Counted from the first letter of the stretch, positions 19,178-29,856 are shown. The stretch is 64,000 nt of DNA from Thermoplasmata archaeon (GCA_015520045.1 WAQW01000036.1:1-64000), one strand, 5' to 3'. Numbers and translations: made by a program. The notes: generated by a model from the sequence alone, not told the origin.

Positions 19178-19466
19178 ACTGCGCGTGGGGTATTCCATCT
19201 ATTTTAATTACATTGTTTTTGTCGACGAAACCCTCTTTTATTGCGATTCCCACAACCAGATCCCCAACCAGGTTCGCTATGGTGCATAGTCTCAGCGAAG
19301 CAACAAACGTATCCTCTGAGACCTTCACGTTGCCATAAAATTCCTCTTTCACTGAAAGATGGAGATTTTTTTCCCTCAATTCGGTGTTCAAGAGCTTCGC
19401 ATCAGCAGCCGCCAGAAGGGTCTCACCTCGAACGGAAACCATCCTCATGACGATGTTACCTGTCAA
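19158..19466 (-). CDS. DUF424 family protein
   Basis: Archaeal small protein resembling COG2412/DUF424, linked to MCM. Confidence 0.6.
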   Translation of the reverse strand: MTGNIVMRMVSVRGETLLAAADAKLLNTELREKNLHLSVKEEFYGNVKVSEDTFVASLRLCTIANLVGDLVVGIAIKEGFVDKNNVIKIDGIPHAQYAKMFI

Positions 19467-21570
19467 ATTTAATCACTTTGTATACCCCGTCTCTGGGACT
19501 GTATATGAATCCATTACTTTTAAGGGTCTTAATAGATGAAAGAAGTTGCTCATTGGTTACTCCTCTCAGGGCGACGGTATTCTTGAGAGTTTCAAAATCA
19601 ATGCCCCTGTCACCACCCATCTCTTCAATGATCTCCTTCACCCTTGATGCTATGGTTCGCTGCTTTCCGGACATGCCGGTCATAACTATATCGGCATCGA
19701 GAACACCTTCCTCCGTCGCGGACTCACTTAGGTAGTACTTAACAATATCCTTGGCCCTGATAGCATCCTCCGCCGTCACTATATCGGAAAGCCTTGCCCT
19801 GGCAGAGGCTTCTGCCAACCTAATTATAGATTCCAGCTGCCTGGCAGTAATCGGAACGCCGGGAGAGGATATAGCATTTCTGGTGCGGACATAATCGGAT
19901 CGTATGATTTCCATAGCCTCCTCGGATAGCCCGGGAAATATAGATTTTTTAGCGTACGCCACATATTTTTTAAGCAGCTCCTTGGGAATAACAGGAACGA
20001 ACTCTTCCTCATAAGGCAGTCTCTCTCCTTCGAAACCGGTCAACTCTCTCTTTCTGAGCTCCTCACCAACCCTGTGAGCCTTGAGAATGTGATCTGCCAG
20101 TCTTGTATCACTCTCACTGGACGGAACATCCGCAACCCTGAAAATAATATCGAATCTGGATAAAAGAGGTAGAGGAAAATTTTTAAGCTGTTCCACTATG
20201 GATTTAGAAGGATCCAGCCTTCCAAAATCTGGATTGGCCGCAGCAAGAATAGAGCACCTCGTGGAAAGTGTTGCATAAATACCGGCCTTCGAAATCGTTA
20301 TGGATTGTTGTTCCATGGCCTCATGCAGGGAAGCCGTATCAAATTTTTCCATCTTATCAAGTTCATCGATTGCAGCAAGGCCATCATTGGCCAGAACAAG
20401 GACACCGGCCTCAAGGGTCCACCTTCCCTCACCGAAATCGTCCCTCACCGCTGCAGCTGTCAAACCCGCAGAGCTTGATCCTTTTCCCATTGCGAATATT
20501 CCCCTCGGAGTGATCTCACTCATGTATCTAAGAAGCTGGGACTTTGCAGTTCCCGGATCTCCGACCAAAAGAATATGGATATCACCACGTATGGTAGTGC
20601 CATCCTCCATTATTTTCCGTACGCCTCCAAACATCTGCAGGACGAGAGTCTGCTTGATTATGTCCATTCCGTAAATTGTCGGAGCAATGGAACGTGCAAG
20701 ATCTTCAACTATGTTTTGCCTGCTGGCAAGCCGCTTAATCTCCTCTATGTCTTCAGGAGTTATATCGAGACTCTCGACCTCCTTTTCTTCCCTGCGAAAA
20801 TTTATGCAATAAACATAAATACTGAATTCGGTAAGAAGAACAGCACCAATACGCTTCTGGTCTGTAAGTAAAACACCATCTATTATGACTCGATCACCGG
20901 GTTCCAGCGATCCTGTTATGTCATCTTCCATCACGACCGTTATTCTCTGTGGCTGCGCTCCACCTTCCAGCGTTTCTGGATTCTCCTGTATCTCAAGCTT
21001 CTGAACATCAACAAATTCAGATTCATCATCTATCAGCTTGAATTTAGCCTTCTGCCTGTCAGCACCACATTCTGGATTGGAGCAAACAGGAGGTTCCTCC
21101 AACCTTCCTCTCTGCTGCGGAAAGATTGTTAACTCCGCACATACGCTGCACTGAAATACCGCGTTCTGAAGTCGAGGTGTGACATCCGTTCGCTTCCGAA
21201 TTATTCCACTTATACTAACTATTTTTCCTATTCTATCACTTCTGATATCCCTTATCCCCACCTTCACATCTCTATCCGGCAGGTCTACCAGACGCAGGTT
21301 CACCCTCCGGGAGTCCGAATCTCGTGATTTCTCTATCATACTACTTATCAGGTTTTCTCCAACCTTCAGTGTGGGAAGTGGATTGTTTATCAGCAGTTCT
21401 GCAAATTCGTTACTATAATCGGATATGTGCCTGAAGGAAACAATCAGAGATTTCTCATCGGGATAGAAATCCTTCAGTCTCACTATCTTTTCAGTATAGC
21501 CATAGTGATCAAAAATATCCTTCCAGATACGTTCTATGGATTCGAGAGGTACATTAGAGGGAGGGATCAT
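19456..21570 (-). CDS. mcm: Replicative helicase MCM
   Basis: Zn motif CSVC..CSNPECG, Walker A GDPGTAKSQLL, Walker B AIDELDKM, arginine finger LLSRFDIIF. Confidence 0.96.
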   Translation of the reverse strand: MIPPSNVPLESIERIWKDIFDHYGYTEKIVRLKDFYPDEKSLIVSFRHISDYSNEFAELLINNPLPTLKVGENLISSMIEKSRDSDSRRVNLRLVDLPDRDVKVGIRDIRSDRIGKIVSISGIIRKRTDVTPRLQNAVFQCSVCAELTIFPQQRGRLEEPPVCSNPECGADRQKAKFKLIDDESEFVDVQKLEIQENPETLEGGAQPQRITVVMEDDITGSLEPGDRVIIDGVLLTDQKRIGAVLLTEFSIYVYCINFRREEKEVESLDITPEDIEEIKRLASRQNIVEDLARSIAPTIYGMDIIKQTLVLQMFGGVRKIMEDGTTIRGDIHILLVGDPGTAKSQLLRYMSEITPRGIFAMGKGSSSAGLTAAAVRDDFGEGRWTLEAGVLVLANDGLAAIDELDKMEKFDTASLHEAMEQQSITISKAGIYATLSTRCSILAAANPDFGRLDPSKSIVEQLKNFPLPLLSRFDIIFRVADVPSSESDTRLADHILKAHRVGEELRKRELTGFEGERLPYEEEFVPVIPKELLKKYVAYAKKSIFPGLSEEAMEIIRSDYVRTRNAISSPGVPITARQLESIIRLAEASARARLSDIVTAEDAIRAKDIVKYYLSESATEEGVLDADIVMTGMSGKQRTIASRVKEIIEEMGGDRGIDFETLKNTVALRGVTNEQLLSSIKTLKSNGFIYSPRDGVYKVIKFDR

Positions 21571-21813
21571 ACAACGTATTATTTGTTGAACATATAATAT
21601 GTTTTCCAGAGATCTTGATCACAATCCTATCTTTTTCATCTGTACTGCGCACATATCTTTCACGAGAATAATTTAGCATTGAAATGTAGAATTCTGATAA
21701 TATTTCCCTATATAATTCAAGAATCCTTTCAACAACAGCACCAAGTGCAGAGACGCAACCATAGAAACCCACGAAATTATCTAACTTTTTATTGTTGATT
21801 ACAATTCTCTTCT

Positions 21814-23028
21814 ATGAAGAAAATTCTTCTGATCATACTCGATGGCGTTGGAGACAGACCCAGCACATCCCTGAATAATCGGACACCCCTGCAAGCAGCA
21901 TATCGGCCCAATATGAATTATCTTGCCAAAAGAGGGTTAACAGGTGTTGTACATCCGATCTCAGCAGGTGTTGCTGCTGGATCAGACACATCCCATCTAT
22001 CTCTGCTTGGATACAACCCCAAAGAGGTTTATACAGGTAGGGGGCCTTTTGAAGCCATCGGACTAGGCATGAAGGCATCAGGAGGGGATATTGCCTTCAG
22101 AGCGAATTTTGCCACTATCGATGATGAAGGAACTGTTGTCGACCGCCGTGCCGGCAGGAATTCGTATGGGACTGAAAAGCTTGCGAAGGAACTCTCCATC
22201 ACAATTGATGATGTGAAATTTTTTGTGAAAGAGGGTGTGGAACATAGAGCCGCACTGCTAATGAGGGGGGAAGATCTCTCTCCAGATGTTAGTGATTCAG
22301 ATCCTCATGTAACCGGAGAACACCCCAGAAAGATTGTTCCTCTTTCAGATAATGGTACGAAAACCGCTGAAGTTTTGAACAAGTACCTAGAGGAGGCTTT
22401 CCGGATCCTGAGAGAATCTAATGTGAACTCCGAGAGAGAGGCGAAAGGGATATCCCCTGCAAACGCACTCCTTCTCCGGGGAGCCGGTGTTGTCCCAAAA
22501 CTTCAGCCATTCGAGGAAAGATATGGCATGAAGGGAGCCTGTGTTGCAGGAATACCGCTAATAAATGGGATAGCTTCTCTCTGTGGTCTTGATGTTCATA
22601 CCTATGAAAAGGGTACCGGCACGCTCCATTCAGATTTCTTCGGAAAGACCAAACTTGCCGTATCTTTGCTCAAGAAATATGATTTTGTCCTGATGAATAT
22701 AAAGGCTCCCGATATCGCCGGCCATGATAGGGATCCGGTAGCGAAGAAGGAAGCAATAGAAAGGATAGACAAGGCCTTCAGCCAGCTTGAACCTATCACC
22801 AAAACAACCCTGGTAGCCATAACAGGAGATCACTCCACTCCCTGCTCAGTGGGCGAACACAGTGGTGATTCTGTGCCCATTGTTTTCACGACCGAAGGAA
22901 TCAGGAAAGATGCCACATGTGCCTTTGATGAAATCTCCTGTTCGAATGGTCTTCTCAGGATTACCAGTAACGATGTGATGCAGTATCTCCTGGCTTTGTC
23001 CGACAGAGCTGAGAAGTACGGAGCGTGA
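21814..23028 (+). CDS. apgM: 2,3-bisphosphoglycerate-independent phosphoglycerate mutase, archaeal type
   Basis: LIILDGVGDRPS, SAGVAAGSDTSHLSLLGY, GDHSTPCSVGEHSGDSVPI. Confidence 0.93.
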   Translation: MKKILLIILDGVGDRPSTSLNNRTPLQAAYRPNMNYLAKRGLTGVVHPISAGVAAGSDTSHLSLLGYNPKEVYTGRGPFEAIGLGMKASGGDIAFRANFATIDDEGTVVDRRAGRNSYGTEKLAKELSITIDDVKFFVKEGVEHRAALLMRGEDLSPDVSDSDPHVTGEHPRKIVPLSDNGTKTAEVLNKYLEEAFRILRESNVNSEREAKGISPANALLLRGAGVVPKLQPFEERYGMKGACVAGIPLINGIASLCGLDVHTYEKGTGTLHSDFFGKTKLAVSLLKKYDFVLMNIKAPDIAGHDRDPVAKKEAIERIDKAFSQLEPITKTTLVAITGDHSTPCSVGEHSGDSVPIVFTTEGIRKDATCAFDEISCSNGLLRITSNDVMQYLLALSDRAEKYGA

Positions 23029-23098
23029 ATTTGACGTTTTTGTAGATCCATTGAGAGCAAAGTTAATATAGTATGATTTCCATGTTTGTCTGACAGAC

Positions 23099-23776
23099 AT
23101 GGTTCTCCGCTATTCTGGTTTTCCCAGAAATAAATATGGTAGAGCAAAAGTTCGATATCGCGATTACCGGAAACTGGGTCCCCTCGGAGATCCCACGCCG
23201 TACTCGCCGGGGAAAGGAGCCATCTATTCATTTGTTCTCGCTATGTTGCTATGGTGGATTCCCATTGGCGGTCCTGCAATCGCTGGTTACATATCAGGCA
23301 GAAAATCCGGCAGTTCTTCATCAGCGCTACAGGTCTCTCTAATTTCGGCAGCGGTTATAATTTTCCTTATGTTTGCTCTTTTGCCCTTCAAAGGGGGTTT
23401 CCTAGGCTTCACCGGTAAGTATCTATCCTCCGGGATCGCTGCACTTGCCTCATCGTCCCTCTTTTCGTCTTCATCCGTGGTAACATCCCTTTATGTAGGA
23501 TCTGGAATCATTAGAACATTTACTCTTGTGGTGCCTAGCTCTGTGTTAACCTTTGTAATCTTCAGCTATGTTGGAGGAACATATTCTGAGTTCAAGCGAC
23601 TCGAAGGTGCCAGATTCAGCTCTGGAGTTTCCAGGGCCAGAACAGCAGTATATTACAGAACAAAGAACAGCATGCCCCTGGAGGTCAGAACAACAGGTCT
23701 CAAACCATGGGCCGCAGTTAGGAACGATGGGGACGAAGACGAGGAGGACGGATTCGGGCTCTCCTCGATTGAATGA
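23099..23776 (+). CDS. Hypothetical membrane protein
   Basis: Several hydrophobic helices, acidic C-terminus (DGDEDEEDG). Confidence 0.55.
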   Translation: MVLRYSGFPRNKYGRAKVRYRDYRKLGPLGDPTPYSPGKGAIYSFVLAMLLWWIPIGGPAIAGYISGRKSGSSSSALQVSLISAAVIIFLMFALLPFKGGFLGFTGKYLSSGIAALASSSLFSSSSVVTSLYVGSGIIRTFTLVVPSSVLTFVIFSYVGGTYSEFKRLEGARFSSGVSRARTAVYYRTKNSMPLEVRTTGLKPWAAVRNDGDEDEEDGFGLSSIE

Positions 23777-23910
23777 TCTGAAAACATTTTTTTATTCTTT
23801 AGTACCATGGTTTTGCCTTTGAAAAGAGGAATTGCTACGAGAATCGAGCAACGATATGTATAAATATTATCTGAAGTTGTCGGAACGATTCAAAAATACG
23901 GTGAATCCAT

Positions 23911-24723
23911 ATGAAAAATGGTGACCTTATAAAAATTAACTATGAAATGTATGTGGGCGAGGAGAAAGATCTGGTGGCAACCAACAATGAGAAACTCGCC
24001 AAGGAGAAGGATATATACAATGAGGAGAACCACTACGGTCCTTCGGTTCTCATAGTTGGTGATCCCAACCTCCTTTCAAAGGTGAATGAATCACTCCTCT
24101 CAGCGGAAGTTGGAAAGGAGGTCGAAGTTTCCATGACGCCCGAGGAAGGTTTCGGAGAGAGGGATCCCAATAAGATAAAGGTGCATACATACAGGGAACT
24201 TAAAAGAAACAACATAGATCCGGAACTGGGTAAGGAGATTATTCTCAATAATCGAAGGGGAAAAATTCTCTCCGTGACACCGGGCAGGATTCTTGTGGAT
24301 TATAATCACAAATACGCCGGAAAAAATATCATTTATAAGTATGAGATCATCGAGGTCCTGGAAGATCCCCTCAAGAAACTGGAAGGTCTCGTTGATCTAT
24401 ATTACAGTTACAAATCTTCACAGTTCATCTTCGATCTTAAGGATGAAAACATAAATCTGACCATTCCTGACTCTGCAAAGTTTGACCCCCTATGGATCGA
24501 GGCCAAATATGAAATTGTGAATAAATTCAGAGATCTTGTCAGGGATTTGAATCTCAATATTATTGAGAAATACGAAAAATTGAAGTCAGAAGAAACTAAT
24601 GAAGAGAATGAGGAAAAACCCAGTGAAGCGGAGAACGAGGATCAGCAGGTAACCGGAGATGAGGAAACAGGAGAAACTAGCACTGGAGAGAGAGAAGAAA
24701 ATAAAGAAAATCAGAGCGAATGA
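23911..24723 (+). CDS. FKBP-type peptidyl-prolyl cis-trans isomerase with acidic C-terminal tail
   Basis: GDLIKINYEMYVGEE, MTPEEGFGERDPNKI, LVDYNHKYAGKN. Confidence 0.88.
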   Translation: MKNGDLIKINYEMYVGEEKDLVATNNEKLAKEKDIYNEENHYGPSVLIVGDPNLLSKVNESLLSAEVGKEVEVSMTPEEGFGERDPNKIKVHTYRELKRNNIDPELGKEIILNNRRGKILSVTPGRILVDYNHKYAGKNIIYKYEIIEVLEDPLKKLEGLVDLYYSYKSSQFIFDLKDENINLTIPDSAKFDPLWIEAKYEIVNKFRDLVRDLNLNIIEKYEKLKSEETNEENEEKPSEAENEDQQVTGDEETGETSTGEREENKENQSE

Positions 24724-25465
24724 AAAACTGATCTCCAGCTTAAGATCTCTGTCCTCTCGTGTAGCTGTAATACTCGTGGAGCCAAAATATCAGGGAAATA
24801 TAGGTGCTGTCGCACGGTCAATGGCCAATGCAGGTCTGAATGATCTCGTGATTGTTAATGGTCCGGCTCCAGACCACGAAGCATATATCAGAGCGATATA
24901 TGGTAAATATATTCTTGATTCCTACAGAAGTGTTGAGTCACTTTCAGAAATTTCTGACCGATTTGATGCTCTTGTTGCCACATCCAGTTCCACATCCCTT
25001 AATGAGAGACGATTTCGCAGGATTCCTATCTTACCTGAAAGTTTCTGGAAGGATACCATAACCTCAGGAGAGAGAATAGGCCTAGTATTCGGAAGAGAGG
25101 ACGATGGTCTCAGGAATGATGAGGTCGATCTGTGCAATTATTTTATCACTATCCCATCCAACCCACTGTTCCCTGCCTACAATCTCTCGCATTCTGTAGC
25201 CATAATACTGTACGAGATGGTGAAGTACGTTGCCCAAAATCCAGAGGCCGAGTATGAAAGAATTTCGAAAATAAGTCTACCACTTCTCCTTGAGGAAATT
25301 GAAAATCTTCTCACAACTATAGAATATCCAAAACACAGCCTGAACAACACACTCGTTATGATCAGAAGGATAATAGCAAGATCCCGCCTGAGTGACGCTG
25401 AATACCACAAGCTCAGGGGAATCATCTCCCGTATCGAGCGGCGCCTCAACTTCGAGAAGAGATGA
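24659..25465 (+). CDS. SpoU/TrmJ-like RNA 2'-O-methyltransferase
   Basis: VAVILVEPKYQGNIGAVARSMANAGL, VFGREDDGLRNDEVDLC, PAYNLSHSVAI. Confidence 0.88.
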   Translation: MRKQEKLALEREKKIKKIRANEKLISSLRSLSSRVAVILVEPKYQGNIGAVARSMANAGLNDLVIVNGPAPDHEAYIRAIYGKYILDSYRSVESLSEISDRFDALVATSSSTSLNERRFRRIPILPESFWKDTITSGERIGLVFGREDDGLRNDEVDLCNYFITIPSNPLFPAYNLSHSVAIILYEMVKYVAQNPEAEYERISKISLPLLLEEIENLLTTIEYPKHSLNNTLVMIRRIIARSRLSDAEYHKLRGIISRIERRLNFEKR

Positions 25466-25691
25466 GTACCGAAGTGTTTCCATAACATATTAACGGAAGC
25501 AAACTTCATATTTGTTTTTCAGGTCAGTGATTTATTCTAGCGATTCATATCATTTCTACGGTAAAATAGCCATTGATTCTAATTTATGTCCAGGTCGATA
25601 AATGGATATATGCAACTCTGAATGGTGAGTGGATCTCTCGGATAAGAGGGTGAATGTGTTGACTCTTGGGTCTATACAGATACCAGATTTT

Positions 25692-25706
25692 TGAATCCTG
25701 GATTCA
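25692..25706. promoter_or_regulatory. 15-bp palindrome TGAATCC-T-GGATTCA upstream of the ALDH gene
   Basis: Perfect 7+1+7 inverted repeat in a non-coding interval. Confidence 0.3.
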
Positions 25707-25834
25707 TGAAAGATACCCCTTTTTCTATAACTTTCCTTCAGAAAAAGCTGTTCTGTTATCTAAAGGAGAAGGTGGAAGGGTTTTTGGAATCAATCTAAGC
25801 ATAAAGAATAAATGCGTTGTTTAACTGGTTACTT

Positions 25835-27322
25835 ATGAAACTTTTGATAGATGGAGAGTGGGTTGATTCATCAAGCGGGAGAACCGCTCCAGACATAAGC
25901 CCATCAACGGGCAATAACATTGCAACGTTTGCCCTTGCAAACAGGGAAGACGTTGAAAGTGCCATAGATTCCGCTGAAGATGCATTCAATGGATGGTATG
26001 CTCTGGGGTCAAAAAACAGGAGTAAGATAATCGTCAGGGCTGCCGAAATCATTCAAAACAGGAGATCAGAGCTTGAGGATATCCTGATCACCGAGAATGG
26101 AAAGGTTATCATGGAAGCCAGACAGGAGGTTGACGGTGTAATAGATCAGCTGTTGTACTATGCTGGCTTTGAAAGAAAGCTTCCGGGTGACGTTCTTGAA
26201 GGTCCCGATATCCAGCAGCGTCTCTTTCTTCACAGGGTTCCATTCGGAGTGGTGGTGGCTCTGACCCCATGGAACTTCCCGGCTGGAATGGTCGCCAGAA
26301 AACTCGCTCCTGCGCTGTTAACCGGTAATACGGTTGTCCTGAAGCCAAGCAGTGATACTCCCATGGCGGCAGAGTGGATCGTTAAGCGATTCATTGAGGC
26401 GGGCATCCCGAAAGGTGTGCTGAACTTTATCACCGGAAAGGGGTCTGAGATCGGGGATCTCCTTGTTTCCCACAGGAAAATCTCTCTCGTAACGATGACA
26501 GGCTCCACAGATACAGGACAGAGAATTATGAGAAAAGCTAGTGAAAACATGGCCAAGCTCATTCTGGAACTTGGCGGTAAAGCACCCTTCATTGTCTGGA
26601 GGGATGCGAATCTTACAACCGCCTTGAAGACTCTTCTTTGGGCAAAATTCTGGAACTCCGGTCAGTCCTGCATTGCAGCCGAGAGGCTGTACATTCACGA
26701 AGAGGTCTACGATAAATTCTTGGAGATGCTGAAAAAAGCCGTATCACGAATAAAGGTTGGGGATCCACGGGAAGCAGACATGGGACCGCTGATAAATAGA
26801 AACTCCCTGAACACCATGCACGATTTTGTTCGCGATGCCATTACCAGAGGTAGGCGCATAATATCAGGAGGAAAGGTTCCATCTCTCAAACACGAGCTGA
26901 GAAATGGATTCTACTTCGAACCAACAGTAATCGAGGAGAATGACCAGGGATCGCCACTTTTTCAGGAGGAGATCTTCGGGCCGATCATCGGAGCCATGAA
27001 AGTATCCGATAGGGAGGATGTATTCCTAAAAGCGAACGATTCTAAATACGGCCTTGCATCATACCTCTTTACGGAGGATAATGAATTTATAATGGAGGCC
27101 TTTGATCGCATCCGTTTCGGAGAACTCTATGTTAACATGCCCGGCCCAGAAGCATCCAATGGATATCACACAGGGTTCCGGATGACAGGACAGGCTGGAG
27201 AGGGTAGTGTCTACGGCATATCCGAGTACCTCAAGGTGAAGAACATCTATCTCAACTATGGGAGGGATGTTTCCGTTCCAACGGTGAGGGAATCACTCAT
27301 ATCCGACGATTTACATCCTTGA
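25835..27322 (+). CDS. Aldehyde dehydrogenase (NAD(P)+)
   Basis: TPWNFPAG, FITGKGSEIG, LELGGKAPFIV, SGQSCIAAERL, EEIFGPI. Confidence 0.93.
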   Translation: MKLLIDGEWVDSSSGRTAPDISPSTGNNIATFALANREDVESAIDSAEDAFNGWYALGSKNRSKIIVRAAEIIQNRRSELEDILITENGKVIMEARQEVDGVIDQLLYYAGFERKLPGDVLEGPDIQQRLFLHRVPFGVVVALTPWNFPAGMVARKLAPALLTGNTVVLKPSSDTPMAAEWIVKRFIEAGIPKGVLNFITGKGSEIGDLLVSHRKISLVTMTGSTDTGQRIMRKASENMAKLILELGGKAPFIVWRDANLTTALKTLLWAKFWNSGQSCIAAERLYIHEEVYDKFLEMLKKAVSRIKVGDPREADMGPLINRNSLNTMHDFVRDAITRGRRIISGGKVPSLKHELRNGFYFEPTVIEENDQGSPLFQEEIFGPIIGAMKVSDREDVFLKANDSKYGLASYLFTEDNEFIMEAFDRIRFGELYVNMPGPEASNGYHTGFRMTGQAGEGSVYGISEYLKVKNIYLNYGRDVSVPTVRESLISDDLHP

Positions 27323-27380
27323 GCGTTTGAGTGATCCTTTTTGATTAACTTATCGGAGGAGAGCGTAATCTGGAAACCAA

Positions 27381-28922
27381 TCAGAGAAACAGATCTGGAA
27401 TATCCTCTGGCATATCAACGATAACTGCAGCCGGTTCGCTGGTATCTCTTAGCCATTCAAAGGCCTTCAGGTCCCTATCTAGTACCTTAACATTAACACC
27501 ATAGGATTCAATGATCCTCTCTGCATCGATCCCAAATTTGAAGAATTCGGCATTGGCCAGTGAAGGATAGAGGCTCTTTGAGTAGCTTCTCAGAATGTTG
27601 TAACCACCGTTTCTCAGCACTATAATTTTCACCGGTATTCCATATCTTACCGCAGTCCACAGAGTCTGGATGGAGTACATCAGCGAACCATCCCCAATGA
27701 CAAGAACAGATCTCGCTCCAGCCATTGTGATGCCTGTGTGGGCGGGCAGCCCCCATCCAAGCTGGCCGGTTTTAGCGGTGAAGTACCCTCTTGGCCTGTA
27801 TCCAAATTCAGAGCGAATGGCTTCCGAATTGGATATGGACTCATCAACAAGAGTGAACCGGGAGAAGTACTTCGCAATTGCGTGTGAGACGTACTCCGTC
27901 TCCATTCTCTCACGGGCCTTTGCAATCCTTGTCCTTCGGCTGAAATCCGGTTTTTTCAAATAATCTCCTTTCTTTTTGACCAGCGGAAGAATACTCCTGA
28001 GAAAATGCTTGGGGTTTGAAATGTAGTTTTCTCCCAATCGCATGGAGCCATTGAGTCCAACAAAGATAAGCCTATGCGAGGGAAGGAGAGGAGTGTTCAG
28101 ATAAGGATAAATGGTTATATCCGCTCCAATGAAGAGAAGAAGATCAAACTTCGCGAGTGTAAGGTTCATAAGAGCTGATGCTGGCAGAAGCTCACCTGCA
28201 TATCTCCGGGATTCCGTGGGAAAACTGGCCCTGGAACCCAATGGCTCGGAAAAAACCGGACAACCAATTTTCTCGGAAAAGCGTAATGCTTCATCCATTG
28301 CATCGTACTCATCAATCTCCGCTCCGAAGATGATTGCTGGATTCTGCGATTCGTTTATCCTTTCAGCAATGATCTCCACCGCACTCGTATCAACAATGTC
28401 CGTGGAAACTCTATCAGGTTTTTTCACGTCCGAGTGAATTTCTTCATCAATGAAGTTCATAGGAAAACTGATAAAAACAGGCCCTCTCGGAGGTGAGGTG
28501 GAGATCCGAAAAGCCCTATCAAAGGCAACAGAGACATCTTCCGGAGACTTTATTTCATAGGCATACTTTACGAAACCAGAGACCAACCCAACTAGATTGC
28601 CAGAAAGAAGGGGATCGTAAACCATGTGTCTGTAATCCTGCTGCCCGGCGGTCACAATAACGGGGGAGTGATTTGCAGCGGCCGTTTGGATGAAGGCAAC
28701 TGAGTTGGCAACGCCAGGCATGGCATGGAGATTGACGATGGAGGGATAACCTCTGTACTGGGAATATCCATCGGCCATTCCAACTGAAAGAGAATCATGA
28801 AGGGTTAGTATGTAATCGCCAATGTGCTGGAGCAGCGGTACCTCCGTTGACCCTGGATTGCCGAAAAGGGGACCCACACCATACTCTTTTACCAGTCTAC
28901 CAAACAGCTCGGAGACACGCAA
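27381..28922 (-). CDS. Thiamine-diphosphate enzyme, benzoylformate decarboxylase-like
   Basis: FGNPGSTEVPLLQ, MADGYSQYRGYPSIVNLHAMPGVANS, VLVIGDGSLMYSIQTLWTAVRYGIPVKIIVLRNGGYNILRS. Confidence 0.85.
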   Translation of the reverse strand: MRVSELFGRLVKEYGVGPLFGNPGSTEVPLLQHIGDYILTLHDSLSVGMADGYSQYRGYPSIVNLHAMPGVANSVAFIQTAAANHSPVIVTAGQQDYRHMVYDPLLSGNLVGLVSGFVKYAYEIKSPEDVSVAFDRAFRISTSPPRGPVFISFPMNFIDEEIHSDVKKPDRVSTDIVDTSAVEIIAERINESQNPAIIFGAEIDEYDAMDEALRFSEKIGCPVFSEPLGSRASFPTESRRYAGELLPASALMNLTLAKFDLLLFIGADITIYPYLNTPLLPSHRLIFVGLNGSMRLGENYISNPKHFLRSILPLVKKKGDYLKKPDFSRRTRIAKARERMETEYVSHAIAKYFSRFTLVDESISNSEAIRSEFGYRPRGYFTAKTGQLGWGLPAHTGITMAGARSVLVIGDGSLMYSIQTLWTAVRYGIPVKIIVLRNGGYNILRSYSKSLYPSLANAEFFKFGIDAERIIESYGVNVKVLDRDLKAFEWLRDTSEPAAVIVDMPEDIPDLFL

Positions 28923-29852
28923 TCATATCACCCTGTACAGTGGTTCAATTCCCTGAGTATATCTCAAAACGTTGGACATCGTCTCCTTGATAAATCTCTC
29001 CTGACTCTCCAGAGTTACTCCGGCGATATGGGGAGAAAGGATTGTATTCTCAAGACTCAGAAGCTCGGATTCGGGATCAACGGGCTCAGAGGAGAAAACA
29101 TCTATACCAGCCCTGATCCCCTTCTTCTTTATGGCGAGAACAAGATCACTTTCCACCACAACCTCTCCCCTCGATGTGTTTATGAAGATACAACCGTCCT
29201 TCATTTTCTGGAAAATATCCGAATTGAACATCCCCTTCGTATTCTCCGTGAGAGGAACATGCACGCTTATAATATCCGACACCTTCACAAGCTCATCAAG
29301 AGGAAGGAAGGTGACACCATAAAGTTCTTCCTCATCCTCAGAAAGTCGCCTGATATCTGTGTATACTATACCAACCTCGAACGGGATAAGCCGCTCCGCC
29401 AGCTTCTTACCTATTGCCCCAAAACCGACTATTCCAAAAGTCTTGCCCATAAGATCGAATGATCTGGTGAGGAGTGGCCACCTACCCTCTCTGATCTCTC
29501 GGTCGAGAAAACGCTGATCCTTGAGGAATGACAGGACCATGGACAGGACATGCTCCGCAACACTCTCTTTGTTTGCCACTGGAATGTTCGAGAGCATGAT
29601 TCCTTTAGCCCTGAGAGCGTCAATATCCACGTTGTCATAACCGGTGCTCGCCACTTGTATGAACTTTAAACCCTGAAATTTGCTCAGCAGATTGTCGTCT
29701 ACCTTCGTGAAGGTGGTTACGATGAGAACATCAGCACGTACCTGATCGAAGGATGTGTCCGTAAATATTTGAAGATCAGGGAGAACGGACAGTGCGGCCT
29801 CCTTAATCCTCTCCACTGGGAGAAACTCCGGAAGAATAGCAACTACATCCAT
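28923..29852 (-). CDS. D-2-hydroxyacid dehydrogenase
   Basis: GIVGFGAIGKKLAERL, FINTSRGEVV, LSPHIAGVT; ATG at 29852 preferred over TTG at 29861. Confidence 0.88.
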   Translation of the reverse strand: MDVVAILPEFLPVERIKEAALSVLPDLQIFTDTSFDQVRADVLIVTTFTKVDDNLLSKFQGLKFIQVASTGYDNVDIDALRAKGIMLSNIPVANKESVAEHVLSMVLSFLKDQRFLDREIREGRWPLLTRSFDLMGKTFGIVGFGAIGKKLAERLIPFEVGIVYTDIRRLSEDEEELYGVTFLPLDELVKVSDIISVHVPLTENTKGMFNSDIFQKMKDGCIFINTSRGEVVVESDLVLAIKKKGIRAGIDVFSSEPVDPESELLSLENTILSPHIAGVTLESQERFIKETMSNVLRYTQGIEPLYRVI

Positions 29853-29856
29853 AATG

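Noticed and set aside
21554-21772. 72-aa ORF upstream of mcm as a possible replication factor (GINS-like)
   Set aside because: Too short, overlaps the mcm start, and no GINS-like sequence seen; could be a leader ORF but unsupported.
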